Shown here in pieces: positions 1-7,417 of a stretch of DNA of 36,104 nt; position 1 is the first letter of the stretch; each line of letters starts with the position of its first letter. The notes beneath the pieces are model-generated. The model was given only the letters and a program-made list of their open reading frames with translations. It was not told where the DNA came from and did no database searches. This stretch comes from Flavobacteriales bacterium UBA3364 (GTDB taxonomy: Bacteria > Bacteroidota > Bacteroidia > Flavobacteriales_F > PHOS-HE28): assembly GCA_002360495.1 (NCBI GenBank), contig DEQO01000045.1, forward strand, positions 1 to 36,104, read 5' to 3'. Position numbers and translations under genes: made by a program.

Positions 1-2952
1 GTCCATCACCTGGGCATAGGTGGTGCCCGAGATGTTGAGGCGACCTGCTTCGCCGTGGCTTTCCATTCGGCTGGCGAGGTTCACGGTATCGCCCCAGATG
101 TCATAGGCGAATTTCTTCTCGCCCACCACGCCGGCCACCACGGGACCCGTGTGGATCCCGATGCGGATGGGCCATTCGGTCATCCCTTTGCGATCGCGTT
201 CAGCATTGCTCTTGTCCACGGCGTCCAGCATCGCGAGGCCCATGAGCACGGCGTCCAGGGCGTGCGTCGCCTTCGGTTCCGGGATCCCGCTGGCACACAT
301 GTAGGCGTCGCCGATGGTCTTGATCTTCTCGAGCCCGTGTGCATCGGTCAAGCGGTCGAAGAGGCGGAAGTAGTGGTCCAGTTCGCTCACCAGCGTATCG
401 CTGTCCATCAGGCTGCTGAAGCCGGTGAAGCCCTTGAAGTCGCTGAAGAGGACGGTGCAACTCTCGTACCGGCGCGCTTCCGCCGTACCGTGTACTTTGA
501 GTTCTTCCGCCGTCGATGCCGGCAGGATGTTGCGGAGCAGGCTTTCGCTGCGTTCCTTCTCTTCGGCCAGTTCGCTCGTGCGCTCCTGTACCATGTCCTC
601 CAGTCGTTCGCGGTCCTTTCGCAGACTGCGCTCCCGGATGCGGATGAAACCGAACAGGCCCAACAAGATCGCAGCACCACCACCGATGCGGAACGGGTTG
701 GTCGCCCAGAACGGTGGAGCGATGCTGAAGGCGTAGCTCACCGGTTCCTCCGTCCAAACGCCACTGGCATTGCGCGCCAGCACGCGGAAGGTGTAATCGC
801 CCGGCGGAATGTTGCTGTACACAACGCGGTCGGTACTGGTGATGGGCGACCAATCAGGGTCGTAGTTCTCCAGGATGTACCGGTACCGGACACGTTCCGG
901 ATAGGCGAGGGAGATCCCCGTGAACGAGAACGTGAGGTGGTTCTTGTTGTGCGGGAGCAACAAGTTCACCGGCATGCCGCCTTGTCCGAGACTGTCGCAC
1001 CAGGGTTTCCAATCCGGTCGCTCGTAAAAGAGGCGCAGGTCCGTGAGGTGTACCATGGGTTCCCGTGGATCCTGCAATTCCTCGCGCGCATCGTAGCGCG
1101 TGGCACCGCGGAGGGTGCCGAACCAGAGCGTGCTGTCAGTGTCCAGGAAGCAGGCATTGCGAAAGGTCTCGATGCCGATGAAGCCCTCGTCCGTTCCATG
1201 GTGCTTCACCGAGAGCACGTGCTCTTGCAACACGTCGAGTTCCAGCAGGTCGATCCCCCGCCGCGTACCGACCCATACGTTTTCGTAAGCATCAAGGAGG
1301 ATCTGCTCGATGGCCGGTGAACCCAGACCATCCTCAACCGCGATGCTGTCGATGTCGCTGCCGTGGATACGGAACACCCCGTTCTCCTTGCTCCCGATCC
1401 AAAGATTTCCCTGGGAGTCGCGTTCAACGGTGTTGAGCTCGCGCTGCTTCAGCAATGGCATGGCGACCAACTGCGGTTGTTTGCTCACCGCCAGTACGCG
1501 GAAGAGACCTTGGTCCGTGGTGGCCCAAGCCGTATCACCGCTCACCTCGATATCCGTTACGGTGGAACGTACGCCGCCGATGCGTTCGATACGACCTTCA
1601 CCACGATCACAGAACAACCCCTGTTCCGTGGCGATCCACAGGCGGCTCCGTTCATCCAAGTGAAGCGCCATCACCCGGTTGATATCCTGTCCTTGCGCGA
1701 CCTGCACATGCTCGAACCTGCCGTTCTTCAAGCGGAACAGGCCTTGTGTTGCCGTGCCGGCCAACAAGTATCCTTCCTTATCCTCCGCAAGGCACAGCAC
1801 GTACTGGTCGGGTAGGCCTTCGTTCCGGCCATAGTTGCGCAACCCGGTATGTTCCCAGCACGCGACACCGCCGCTCGCCGTGGCCAGCCATAACAGACCG
1901 TCCGGCGTGCGGTGTATGCTGCTCACGATACGCGACTTCAATCCGTCGCGCTCGGTGAAGTGCATGAAGGCGTCGCTGGTGAACTTGGTGATCCCCCCAT
2001 ACCCCGTGCCCGCCCAAACAGCGCCCGATCGATCCTGCAACACCTGCCTCACAAGGGAATGCCCAAGACCGTTCGTTTCGGCGATGAGCTTGACATGTGG
2101 CTGGCCATTGCGTTTGTCCAGGTGTACCAGCCCCGACGGTGTGCCCAGCCAGATGTCTCCGTTGTGCGCGCGCATCAGGTCCAGTATGCGCAGGTCGGGC
2201 AGGGCCAGTGGATAGTAGCCCATGAAGCGTTCCAACGGTGGGATGGACCGCAATGCCGGGGTCAGTTCCGCGTAGCCTGCGCTGGTGCCGACAAGCAGAC
2301 CGAGCGAATCGGCGAAGAGCGAGAAGATCCGCGTACCGGGCAATTCCGAGTTCACGGGAAGCACCGTCCAACGCGCTTTTTCCAGCAGCACCAAGCCGCT
2401 GTCCGTACCGGCGATCAAACGTCCTTTCGAATCCACGACCAAGCTCGTGATGCCGGTGGACGGGAGCCCGTCGGACTTGGTCCACAGGCGCTGCTCACGG
2501 GCGTCCACGGTGTTGATCTGCAGGATGCCCTGGCCAGGGAGTGCTGCCCAAAGGTGATCGTGGGCGTCCGCGATGAGCGCGCTGATAGGGGTGCCCGAAC
2601 GCTCGGTGCCCGGTGCATGCACGCTCAACTTCCCGTCCTTCCAGCAGGCTATCGCGCCATTGCGGCAACCCATCCAGACACGGCCATCGGCAGCGGCGTG
2701 CAGGGCCGTCACCTCATCGGTGGGCAGGCCTTGCGCACGGCCATAGGTCTCGAACCGCAGACCCTCCGATCGTGCCGCACCGCCGTCGGTGGCGATCCAA
2801 AGGAATCCGTCCCGGTCTTCGCACAGGGCGTTCACCGTGGCGCTAGGCAAACCTTGCTCCAGCGAAAATGTGCGCAGGTCGTATTGTTGGGCACCCGACC
2901 GGCCTGCCGAAAGCAGGAGCACCAAGCACAACGCACCAACGGGAGAGCGCAT
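1..2952 (-). CDS. Two-component-type propeller sensor fused to class III adenylate cyclase (3' end cut by window edge)
   Basis: An uninterrupted minus-strand frame of 984 codons starts at the ATG at 2952 and runs off the left edge. Residues 1-20 look like a signal peptide. About 650 residues of propeller repeats follow (motifs such as DGLPS, LWIATEQGLF, VWVGTRRGI), then a Y_Y_Y-like beta-sandwich (PPGDYTFRVLARNASG), a membrane helix near 752-775 and a coiled coil near 775-815. The C-terminal part is a class III nucleotidyl cyclase. Metal-binding aspartates are D838 (FSDFKGFT) and D882 (KTIGDAYM). K878 and D951 (YDIWGDTVN) are the residues that specify adenine, and N958/R962 fit the transition-state pair. 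I therefore infer an adenylate rather than guanylate cyclase. The layout implies periplasmic sensing with cytoplasmic cAMP synthesis. The last part of the cyclase domain lies outside the window. Confidence 0.9.
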   Translation of the reverse strand, partial: MRSPVGALCLVLLLSAGRSGAQQYDLRTFSLEQGLPSATVNALCEDRDGFLWIATDGGAARSEGLRFETYGRAQGLPTDEVTALHAAADGRVWMGCRNGAIACWKDGKLSVHAPGTERSGTPISALIADAHDHLWAALPGQGILQINTVDAREQRLWTKSDGLPSTGITSLVVDSKGRLIAGTDSGLVLLEKARWTVLPVNSELPGTRIFSLFADSLGLLVGTSAGYAELTPALRSIPPLERFMGYYPLALPDLRILDLMRAHNGDIWLGTPSGLVHLDKRNGQPHVKLIAETNGLGHSLVRQVLQDRSGAVWAGTGYGGITKFTSDAFMHFTERDGLKSRIVSSIHRTPDGLLWLATASGGVACWEHTGLRNYGRNEGLPDQYVLCLAEDKEGYLLAGTATQGLFRLKNGRFEHVQVAQGQDINRVMALHLDERSRLWIATEQGLFCDRGEGRIERIGGVRSTVTDIEVSGDTAWATTDQGLFRVLAVSKQPQLVAMPLLKQRELNTVERDSQGNLWIGSKENGVFRIHGSDIDSIAVEDGLGSPAIEQILLDAYENVWVGTRRGIDLLELDVLQEHVLSVKHHGTDEGFIGIETFRNACFLDTDSTLWFGTLRGATRYDAREELQDPREPMVHLTDLRLFYERPDWKPWCDSLGQGGMPVNLLLPHNKNHLTFSFTGISLAYPERVRYRYILENYDPDWSPITSTDRVVYSNIPPGDYTFRVLARNASGVWTEEPVSYAFSIAPPFWATNPFRIGGGAAILLGLFGFIRIRERSLRKDRERLEDMVQERTSELAEEKERSESLLRNILPASTAEELKVHGTAEARRYESCTVLFSDFKGFTGFSSLMDSDTLVSELDHYFRLFDRLTDAHGLEKIKTIGDAYMCASGIPEPKATHALDAVLMGLAMLDAVDKSNAERDRKGMTEWPIRIGIHTGPVVAGVVGEKKFAYDIWGDTVNLASRMESHGEAGRLNISGTTYAQVMD

Positions 2953-2957
2953 GGTTG

Positions 2958-2965
2958 GAAAGATA
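2958..2965 (-). promoter_or_regulatory. -7 promoter box 5 nt before the cyclase start
   Basis: On the minus strand TATCTTTC matches the Bacteroidota -7 consensus TAnnTTTG at 7 of 8 positions and lies 5 nt before the ATG. Transcription would begin at or within a few bases of the start codon, implying a leaderless mRNA. No clear -33 TTG was found at the usual spacing. Confidence 0.4.
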
Positions 2966-2998
2966 GCGCCGCCGCGCCAAGACTGTGCCGATCCGGTG

Positions 2999-3029
2999 TT
3001 GGGATCCGCCGAAAATGAGCTTATCTTCA
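2999..3029 (+). promoter_or_regulatory. Candidate -33/-7 promoter of the small HTH gene
   Basis: TTG at 2999-3001 is followed after 20 nt by TATCTTCA at 3022-3029, 6 of 8 matches to the Bacteroidota -7 consensus. The start codon is 27 nt downstream. The fit is moderate. Confidence 0.35.
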
Positions 3030-3056
3030 GGGCGCACTAACCAAACCTTTCCCATC

Positions 3057-3311
3057 ATGAACATCACCTTCAACGAGTTGCGGAGGATCAAGGACCACTT
3101 GCCCGATGGGAGCATCCACCGCATCGCCAAGGAACTCGACCTCAATGTGGAGACCGTGTGGAACTACTTCGGTGGCTACGGCCATCCGGAAGGGAAGCCC
3201 ATGGGCGTTCACCTTGAAGCCGGTCCCGATGGTGGCATTGTAGCGCTTGACGATACACGCATTCTCGACCGGGCTCAAGAGATCCTGGCCGAGCAACCCG
3301 CACACGCCTAG
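3057..3311 (+). CDS. Small helix-turn-helix-like protein, 84 aa
   Basis: The start is the ATG at 3057, giving MNITFNELRRIKDHLP. The frame is open further upstream but without a better start. Residues about 5-40 read as a helix-turn-helix: a basic helix, then GSIHRIAKELDLNVETVWNYF, in which IAKEL and VETVWNYF fit the positioning and recognition helices. The rest is acidic and glycine-rich (LEAGPDGGIVALDD) and ends AEQPAHA. Such short putative DNA-binding proteins are common in Bacteroidota; I know of no assigned target. It stands alone with its own candidate promoter and a strong terminator. The last codons and terminator recur almost exactly at 5961-6076, beyond the neighbouring large gene. 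Confidence 0.75.
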   Translation: MNITFNELRRIKDHLPDGSIHRIAKELDLNVETVWNYFGGYGHPEGKPMGVHLEAGPDGGIVALDDTRILDRAQEILAEQPAHA

Positions 3312-3391
3312 CCGACGCCACCAAGTTGTTCATCCACTCCGCCGATCGGCGGGGGAAGTGAGCGGTCCATCAGATGGGCCGCTTTCTTTTT
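3276..3391 (+). repeat. Direct repeat copy 1: 3' end of HTH gene, palindrome and terminator
   Basis: This 116-bp stretch matches 5961-6076 at 114 of 116 positions in the same orientation. It covers the last 12 codons of the HTH gene, the perfect palindrome ccgccgatcggcgg (3339-3352) and the terminator. Upstream of 3276 similarity falls to a patchy 20 bp and then stops. The two copies flank the SBBP gene. Confidence 0.9.
3361..3391 (+). terminator. Intrinsic terminator of the HTH gene
   Basis: agcggtccat (3361-3370) pairs with atgggccgct (3374-3383) across a 3-nt loop, with one G-U pair, and is followed by ttcttttt. This is a textbook Rho-independent terminator on the plus strand. Confidence 0.85.
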
Positions 3392-3486
3392 GGGAGTGCT
3401 CCCTCACCATACTCATTGGCCGCAGGGAACAACGCGATGCCTGACCAGGAACGCCCCGATCCGTGCTCAATGAATGAATGAGCCGA

Positions 3487-5889
3487 TCAGCGACGAATGA
3501 CAAACCTTTCGGTCAACGTCCTTCCATTGGCTTGTATCGAGAGCAGGTAAGCTCCGTTCTTAAGTGTGCGGTCCAGTTGGATCCTGAGCGACTGTTTGTC
3601 ACTGATCACGCCAAGGCCGCTGTCGCGCACCGTTCTGCCGGTGATGTCGTGGATGGCAACTTCAACATTGTGCAAAGGCCAGTCCAAGGGCAGACGGATG
3701 AAAAGGGCATCGTCTGTCGCTGGATTCGGCCAGAGATGGGCGTTGATCGAGTTGTGGTCACGGATCCCGGACGATGGTCCAGCATCCAGTTTGGCCAGGA
3801 AGGCTGACTGGCCGATGGCGGTCATTTGGTGACCGTCCTGTGCGATACCGGTCGGTGATCCCGCCTGACCGCACAGATAGATGCTGCCGTCGTTCGAGGC
3901 TACACAGCCGTGACCGCGGTCATCCTCGTTCCCTCCGTAGTACGTACCCCATTCCCGGACGCCGTCGGCATTGAATTTCACCAGGAATGCGTCGAACACT
4001 CCGCTGTAGTCGTTCTGCAGACCTTCATCGGCAATGGCATCGTCAGAAGCGGTTCGACCGGCGAGGTACACATTCCCCATGGCATCCACCGTGCATGCGG
4101 ATCCCTGCTCCGAAGACGTGCCGCCATAGTAGGTTCCCCAAACCCGCATACCGTCAGGCGTGAACTTTGTCAGGAACGCATCGCCACCCGACCCGAGCGC
4201 CCCGCCGGCGTTGAACTGCTGATGACCGGCGAACCAGATGCTCTCCTGCGAGAGGGTCTCCCCAGCCAAATAGATGTCGCCGTTCGCGCCAACGGTGCAT
4301 GCGAACCCACGATCCCTATCCAAGCCACCGTAGTAAGTGCTCCAGAGCCGTGTTCCACTTGTGGAGAATCGCACCAGGAAGGCATCGTTGAATCCTCCAC
4401 CCAGGCTTTCCTGGAAAGCGCCCGGAAAGGTGATCGCATCGGTGGATGCCGTCTGCCCGCAAAGGAGGACATCCCCGTTCGCGGCCGTGGCACAAGACCA
4501 TCCAATATCAGCCGCCGTACCGCCATAGAAGGAAGCCCATTGACGGACACCATCGGCATTGAACTTGACAAGGAATGCGTCCTGTCCGCCGCCGTTGGAT
4601 GTCTGATGCCCATCAAATGAAATTCCCAATAGCGAGGAAGTCTCCCCTGCCAGATAAACGTTCCCATCGGCATCTGTTGCGCAGGAATTCCCGAGGTCGG
4701 GCACCGTTCCACCGTAATAGGTGCCCCAGAGGCGCTCGCCGTCACTGTTGAATTTCACCAGGAACGCATCCGTGGCGTCTTCCGGTGTGGTGCTGCCATG
4801 GCTCAGTTGATGGCCTCCGGCCGCGATACCGTTGGTGGACCGGGTCGTCCCTGCAAGGAATACGTTCCCATTCGCATCGACCGCGCAAGCATTGCCAACG
4901 TCGCTCGCGTCTCCACCGTAGAAGGTGGCCCATTCCAGTATCCCGTTGGGATCGAACTTGGCCAGGAATGCGTCATTACCACCACCACCGTGGGTCATTT
5001 GGTGGCCGTTCTCGGCGATGTCGAGCGATGAGGAAGCAACACCTGTCAGATGGATCGCCCCATCCGGACCTAGTGCACATCCGGCTCGGTTATCAGTACC
5101 GAAAGTTTGGCCGAAGTAGGTACCCCAAATGCGATCGGGGTCGATCGTCAACGGTAGGGAGGTGTCGAACGCTCCGACGTCGAATCGTAGAACATTGCCG
5201 TCGAGAACGAACTTGGTCGCAACGGCACCACCAGCCTGGAAACTCACAGGTGCGGCTTCAACGAAACGCCCCAGTCGATTCCCGTGGATCAGGCTGCCGG
5301 TCCCATCGATACGCAATTCCTCCTGGTGCTCGAATCGAAGCCGTATCCGGTCAACATCCCCACCCGGTCGCACCACGAAGTCATATTTCACGCCCTTCTC
5401 CGTGACGTGGATGACCCAGTCGATATGCGGATATACATCGTGATAGGTGATCTTCCGGAAGGAGCGGACGTTGCGTGTGTTGCGCGTGTAATAATGGAGA
5501 AGGCCTGGTGTCGGGTCCTCGGCGCTGATAGGCGGATCGGGCCTGGCCCCTTCCAACACCATGTTCATGCGATAGGTCTCGTATTCGATCGTGTTGGTGG
5601 ACGCGTCAGGACCTTCGGGATAGTGTGCCCGCTCGAACTGGTAGGCGATGCCATCCTCCAGAAGGAACAGCGTGGTCCCCGCATCATCAAGCCGATAACG
5701 GACGTGTGTGGCGTTCCCGCCCTTTGTCGTCCGCACCTGACCTTTGTTCTCCTCGAACCCTGCATTCTTCAGCGGGAACGATCCGGTCATTGTGCTGGTG
5801 ACCGGTCCATTGCCCCGAGTGGGCGATGCGATCGCGAGCGTGGAACTTGCCAGAAAGATGGAAAGGAGAGCACGGAATTGCATGATCAT
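3487..5889 (-). CDS. SBBP-repeat seven-bladed propeller protein with DUF7948-like N-terminus and T9SS sorting domain
   Basis: About 800 residues. An N-terminal signal peptide (MQFRALLSIFLASSTLAIA) follows the first Met; the ATG at 5883 is an equally possible start. Residues about 40-255 resemble the DUF7948 domain that precedes SBBP propellers (motif ENKGQV). Seven repeats follow, each built on WGTYYGG...GNxCxxxxxGNVYLAGxT, one per propeller blade. Most also carry a GHQ motif, and all seven have a cysteine at the same position. The C-terminal ~80 residues (LWPNPATDD ... NGAYLLSI ... RFVIRR) are a type A T9SS sorting domain, so the protein is predicted to cross the outer membrane and be surface-bound or released. 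The frame is open to 6018, but that extension reads through a duplicated terminator and was not used. Role unknown. Confidence 0.88.
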   Translation of the reverse strand: MIMQFRALLSIFLASSTLAIASPTRGNGPVTSTMTGSFPLKNAGFEENKGQVRTTKGGNATHVRYRLDDAGTTLFLLEDGIAYQFERAHYPEGPDASTNTIEYETYRMNMVLEGARPDPPISAEDPTPGLLHYYTRNTRNVRSFRKITYHDVYPHIDWVIHVTEKGVKYDFVVRPGGDVDRIRLRFEHQEELRIDGTGSLIHGNRLGRFVEAAPVSFQAGGAVATKFVLDGNVLRFDVGAFDTSLPLTIDPDRIWGTYFGQTFGTDNRAGCALGPDGAIHLTGVASSSLDIAENGHQMTHGGGGNDAFLAKFDPNGILEWATFYGGDASDVGNACAVDANGNVFLAGTTRSTNGIAAGGHQLSHGSTTPEDATDAFLVKFNSDGERLWGTYYGGTVPDLGNSCATDADGNVYLAGETSSLLGISFDGHQTSNGGGQDAFLVKFNADGVRQWASFYGGTAADIGWSCATAANGDVLLCGQTASTDAITFPGAFQESLGGGFNDAFLVRFSTSGTRLWSTYYGGLDRDRGFACTVGANGDIYLAGETLSQESIWFAGHQQFNAGGALGSGGDAFLTKFTPDGMRVWGTYYGGTSSEQGSACTVDAMGNVYLAGRTASDDAIADEGLQNDYSGVFDAFLVKFNADGVREWGTYYGGNEDDRGHGCVASNDGSIYLCGQAGSPTGIAQDGHQMTAIGQSAFLAKLDAGPSSGIRDHNSINAHLWPNPATDDALFIRLPLDWPLHNVEVAIHDITGRTVRDSGLGVISDKQSLRIQLDRTLKNGAYLLSIQANGRTLTERFVIRR

Positions 5890-5940
5890 CGGAATTGGGC
5901 GTTTGTTCGAGGATCTAACATCCTTGGGAACGTAAGTATA

Positions 5941-5996
5941 CGCGTATCCTCGATCGGGCACAAGAGATCCTGGCCGAGCAACCCGCGCACGCCTAG
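5941..5996 (+). pseudogene. 3' remnant of a second HTH-protein gene
   Basis: The plus strand reads RILDRAQEILAEQPAHA and a stop, matching the C-terminus of the HTH protein at 3057-3311. No start or N-terminal part is present; upstream is the promoter region of the divergent SBBP gene. It is the coding part of the duplicated block. Confidence 0.7.
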
Positions 5997-6076
5997 CCGA
6001 CGCCACCAAGTTGTTCATCCACTCCGCCGATCGGCGGGGGAAGTGAGCGGTCCAACAGATGGGCCGCTTTCTTTTT
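5961..6076 (+). repeat. Direct repeat copy 2: 3' end of HTH gene, palindrome and terminator
   Basis: This stretch is 114/116 identical to 3276-3391. It includes the palindrome at 6024-6037 and a terminator hairpin (6046-6068) followed by a T-rich run. The run abuts the stop codon of the minus-strand OmpA-like gene. Confidence 0.9.
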
Positions 6077-6077
6077 T
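6046..6077 (+). terminator. Duplicated intrinsic terminator
   Basis: agcggtcca pairs with tgggccgct, followed by ttctttttt. It has no intact plus-strand gene of its own. It is oriented against transcription arriving from the OmpA-like gene on the other strand. Confidence 0.6.
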
Positions 6078-7260
6078 ACCGCTCCACCACCCTGAACTCC
6101 ACACGCCGGTTCACCGCCCGGTTCTCTTCGCTGGTATTCGGCTTCAGTGGTTTGGTCTCGCCATAGCCTTTCCAGGTCAAGCGCTCCTTGTCGATCTTCT
6201 TCTTCACCAGGTAGTCCACAACGGCTTTGGCGCGGTCGTCGCTCAGCTTCAGGTTGTAAGTGTCGCTGCCCTGGTCGTCGGTGTGGCCTTCGATCTCGGC
6301 GCGCACGAAGGGATAGTCGGTCATCACATCCACCAACTTGTCGAGTTCCTTTTCATAGCCGGGTAGCAGGGTGGCCTTGTCGAAATCGAACTGCACATTG
6401 TCCAGGCGAACGCGCGTGCCCACGGCGGGTTCCACTTCGTGGATGTCCACGGTCCTGGTGCTGGTGTGATCGGGTACCACCTGTTTGGGTTTGGGCGCCA
6501 CGCTCTCCTTGGGTTTCGGTGTCAACGCCGTGCCCGGCGGAGCGATACGCACGTTCACATCATCGATGTAGTAATAGGCCCCGCGCTCGCCATCGGGCTG
6601 GCGTTCGTGGTTGGTCACCTCGTCGCCATAGAAGTTGCCGATCAACAAGTACTGCTCCTTCCCGGTGGCATCGAACACGCCCTTCACCTTGTGCCAGCCG
6701 CCTTTCACCACCTTTTCCTCGTTCACCTGCGGTGTGATGTACAACGGGAGACAATCACGGGTACTGATGGGCGTGTCCGTGAGCACGATCCCGATGTTGT
6801 TGCTCGCTTCGTGACTGCGTGTTGCGCGCAGCACCCAGCACTCGGCGATGTACCGTTTACCGGCCTCCAATGGCGCAGGAAGCTCGGTCTGCAGGTATTC
6901 ATGCCAGTACGTTGGCGTGTTGCCCTTGCCGTACACCTTGATCCCCGCCATGGCGCTGCCGGTGTGCGTGGATTGCTTGCCATCACTATGCTTCGATGGA
7001 TGTGCCCAGCATTCCGCATCGTTCTTCGTGCTGAAATGGTCCGGTGTGGTCTGGGTGGGCGAATTCCACCCGCTCATGTTCGCGTTGAATTTGGCGGGGT
7101 CCTGGGTCCAGCTGCAGAACGTTCGCACGCTCTCCTCGAAGCCCGGGTTGATCACCAAATTGGGCATGGTGTCGTTCTGCAAGGTGCGTTGCAGAACATT
7201 CTGGGCTTGGGCGAGTGAAAGCCCGGAAAGCGCTGTGGACAAGAAAAGGAGCCTTTGCAT
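6076..7260 (-). CDS. OmpA-family outer-membrane/peptidoglycan-binding protein, 394 aa
   Basis: The start at 7260 gives a signal peptide (MQRLLFLSTALSGLSLAQAQ). Residues about 30-240 form a secreted domain beginning NLVINPGFEE, the usual opening of carbohydrate-binding or DUF-type beta-sandwich modules in Bacteroidota. A proline/lysine-rich linker follows. The C-terminal ~105 residues are an OmpA peptidoglycan-binding domain (FDFDKATLLPGYEKELDKL, GHTDDQGSDTYNLKLSDDRA, NRRVEFRV) carrying the conserved Asp and Arg that hold diaminopimelate. It is probably an outer-membrane or periplasmic protein tethered to the cell wall. A perfect -7 box lies 4 nt before the ATG. Confidence 0.88.
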   Translation of the reverse strand: MQRLLFLSTALSGLSLAQAQNVLQRTLQNDTMPNLVINPGFEESVRTFCSWTQDPAKFNANMSGWNSPTQTTPDHFSTKNDAECWAHPSKHSDGKQSTHTGSAMAGIKVYGKGNTPTYWHEYLQTELPAPLEAGKRYIAECWVLRATRSHEASNNIGIVLTDTPISTRDCLPLYITPQVNEEKVVKGGWHKVKGVFDATGKEQYLLIGNFYGDEVTNHERQPDGERGAYYYIDDVNVRIAPPGTALTPKPKESVAPKPKQVVPDHTSTRTVDIHEVEPAVGTRVRLDNVQFDFDKATLLPGYEKELDKLVDVMTDYPFVRAEIEGHTDDQGSDTYNLKLSDDRAKAVVDYLVKKKIDKERLTWKGYGETKPLKPNTSEENRAVNRRVEFRVVER

Positions 7261-7264
7261 ACCG

Positions 7265-7272
7265 CAAAACTA
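7265..7272 (-). promoter_or_regulatory. Perfect -7 box 4 nt before OmpA-like start
   Basis: TAGTTTTG on the minus strand is an 8/8 match to TAnnTTTG and is separated from the ATG by only cggt. The signal peptide fixes the start, so the transcript is predicted to be leaderless. No TTTG is seen at the -33 position. Confidence 0.5.
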
Positions 7273-7417
7273 CCCGGGTGCCGAAGCGGCTTTTCCGCCC
7301 CATGCTTGATCAGTTTGAACGGTGCGATGTTCACGCCGCTGAACGTTCGCGGCCGATCCACCATCTTGTGCGCCGGGCAACGACAGGCTTTCCGTCAACG
7401 TCCAGTTCCTCCACGCC

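Noticed and set aside
3392..3486. Short hairpin gggagtgctccc between convergent genes
   Set aside because: The stem is only 4-5 bp with no U-run; not enough for a terminator call.
5890..6018. N-terminal extension of the SBBP gene to a start at 6018
   Set aside because: The extension (MNNLVASARR...) is a translation of the repeated terminator block, antisense to the HTH tail; the signal peptide begins at 5889 or 5883.
5284..6366. Plus-strand open frame of 360 codons spanning the SBBP start and the OmpA-like 3' end
   Set aside because: It crosses the duplicated terminator and is antisense to two well-supported genes.
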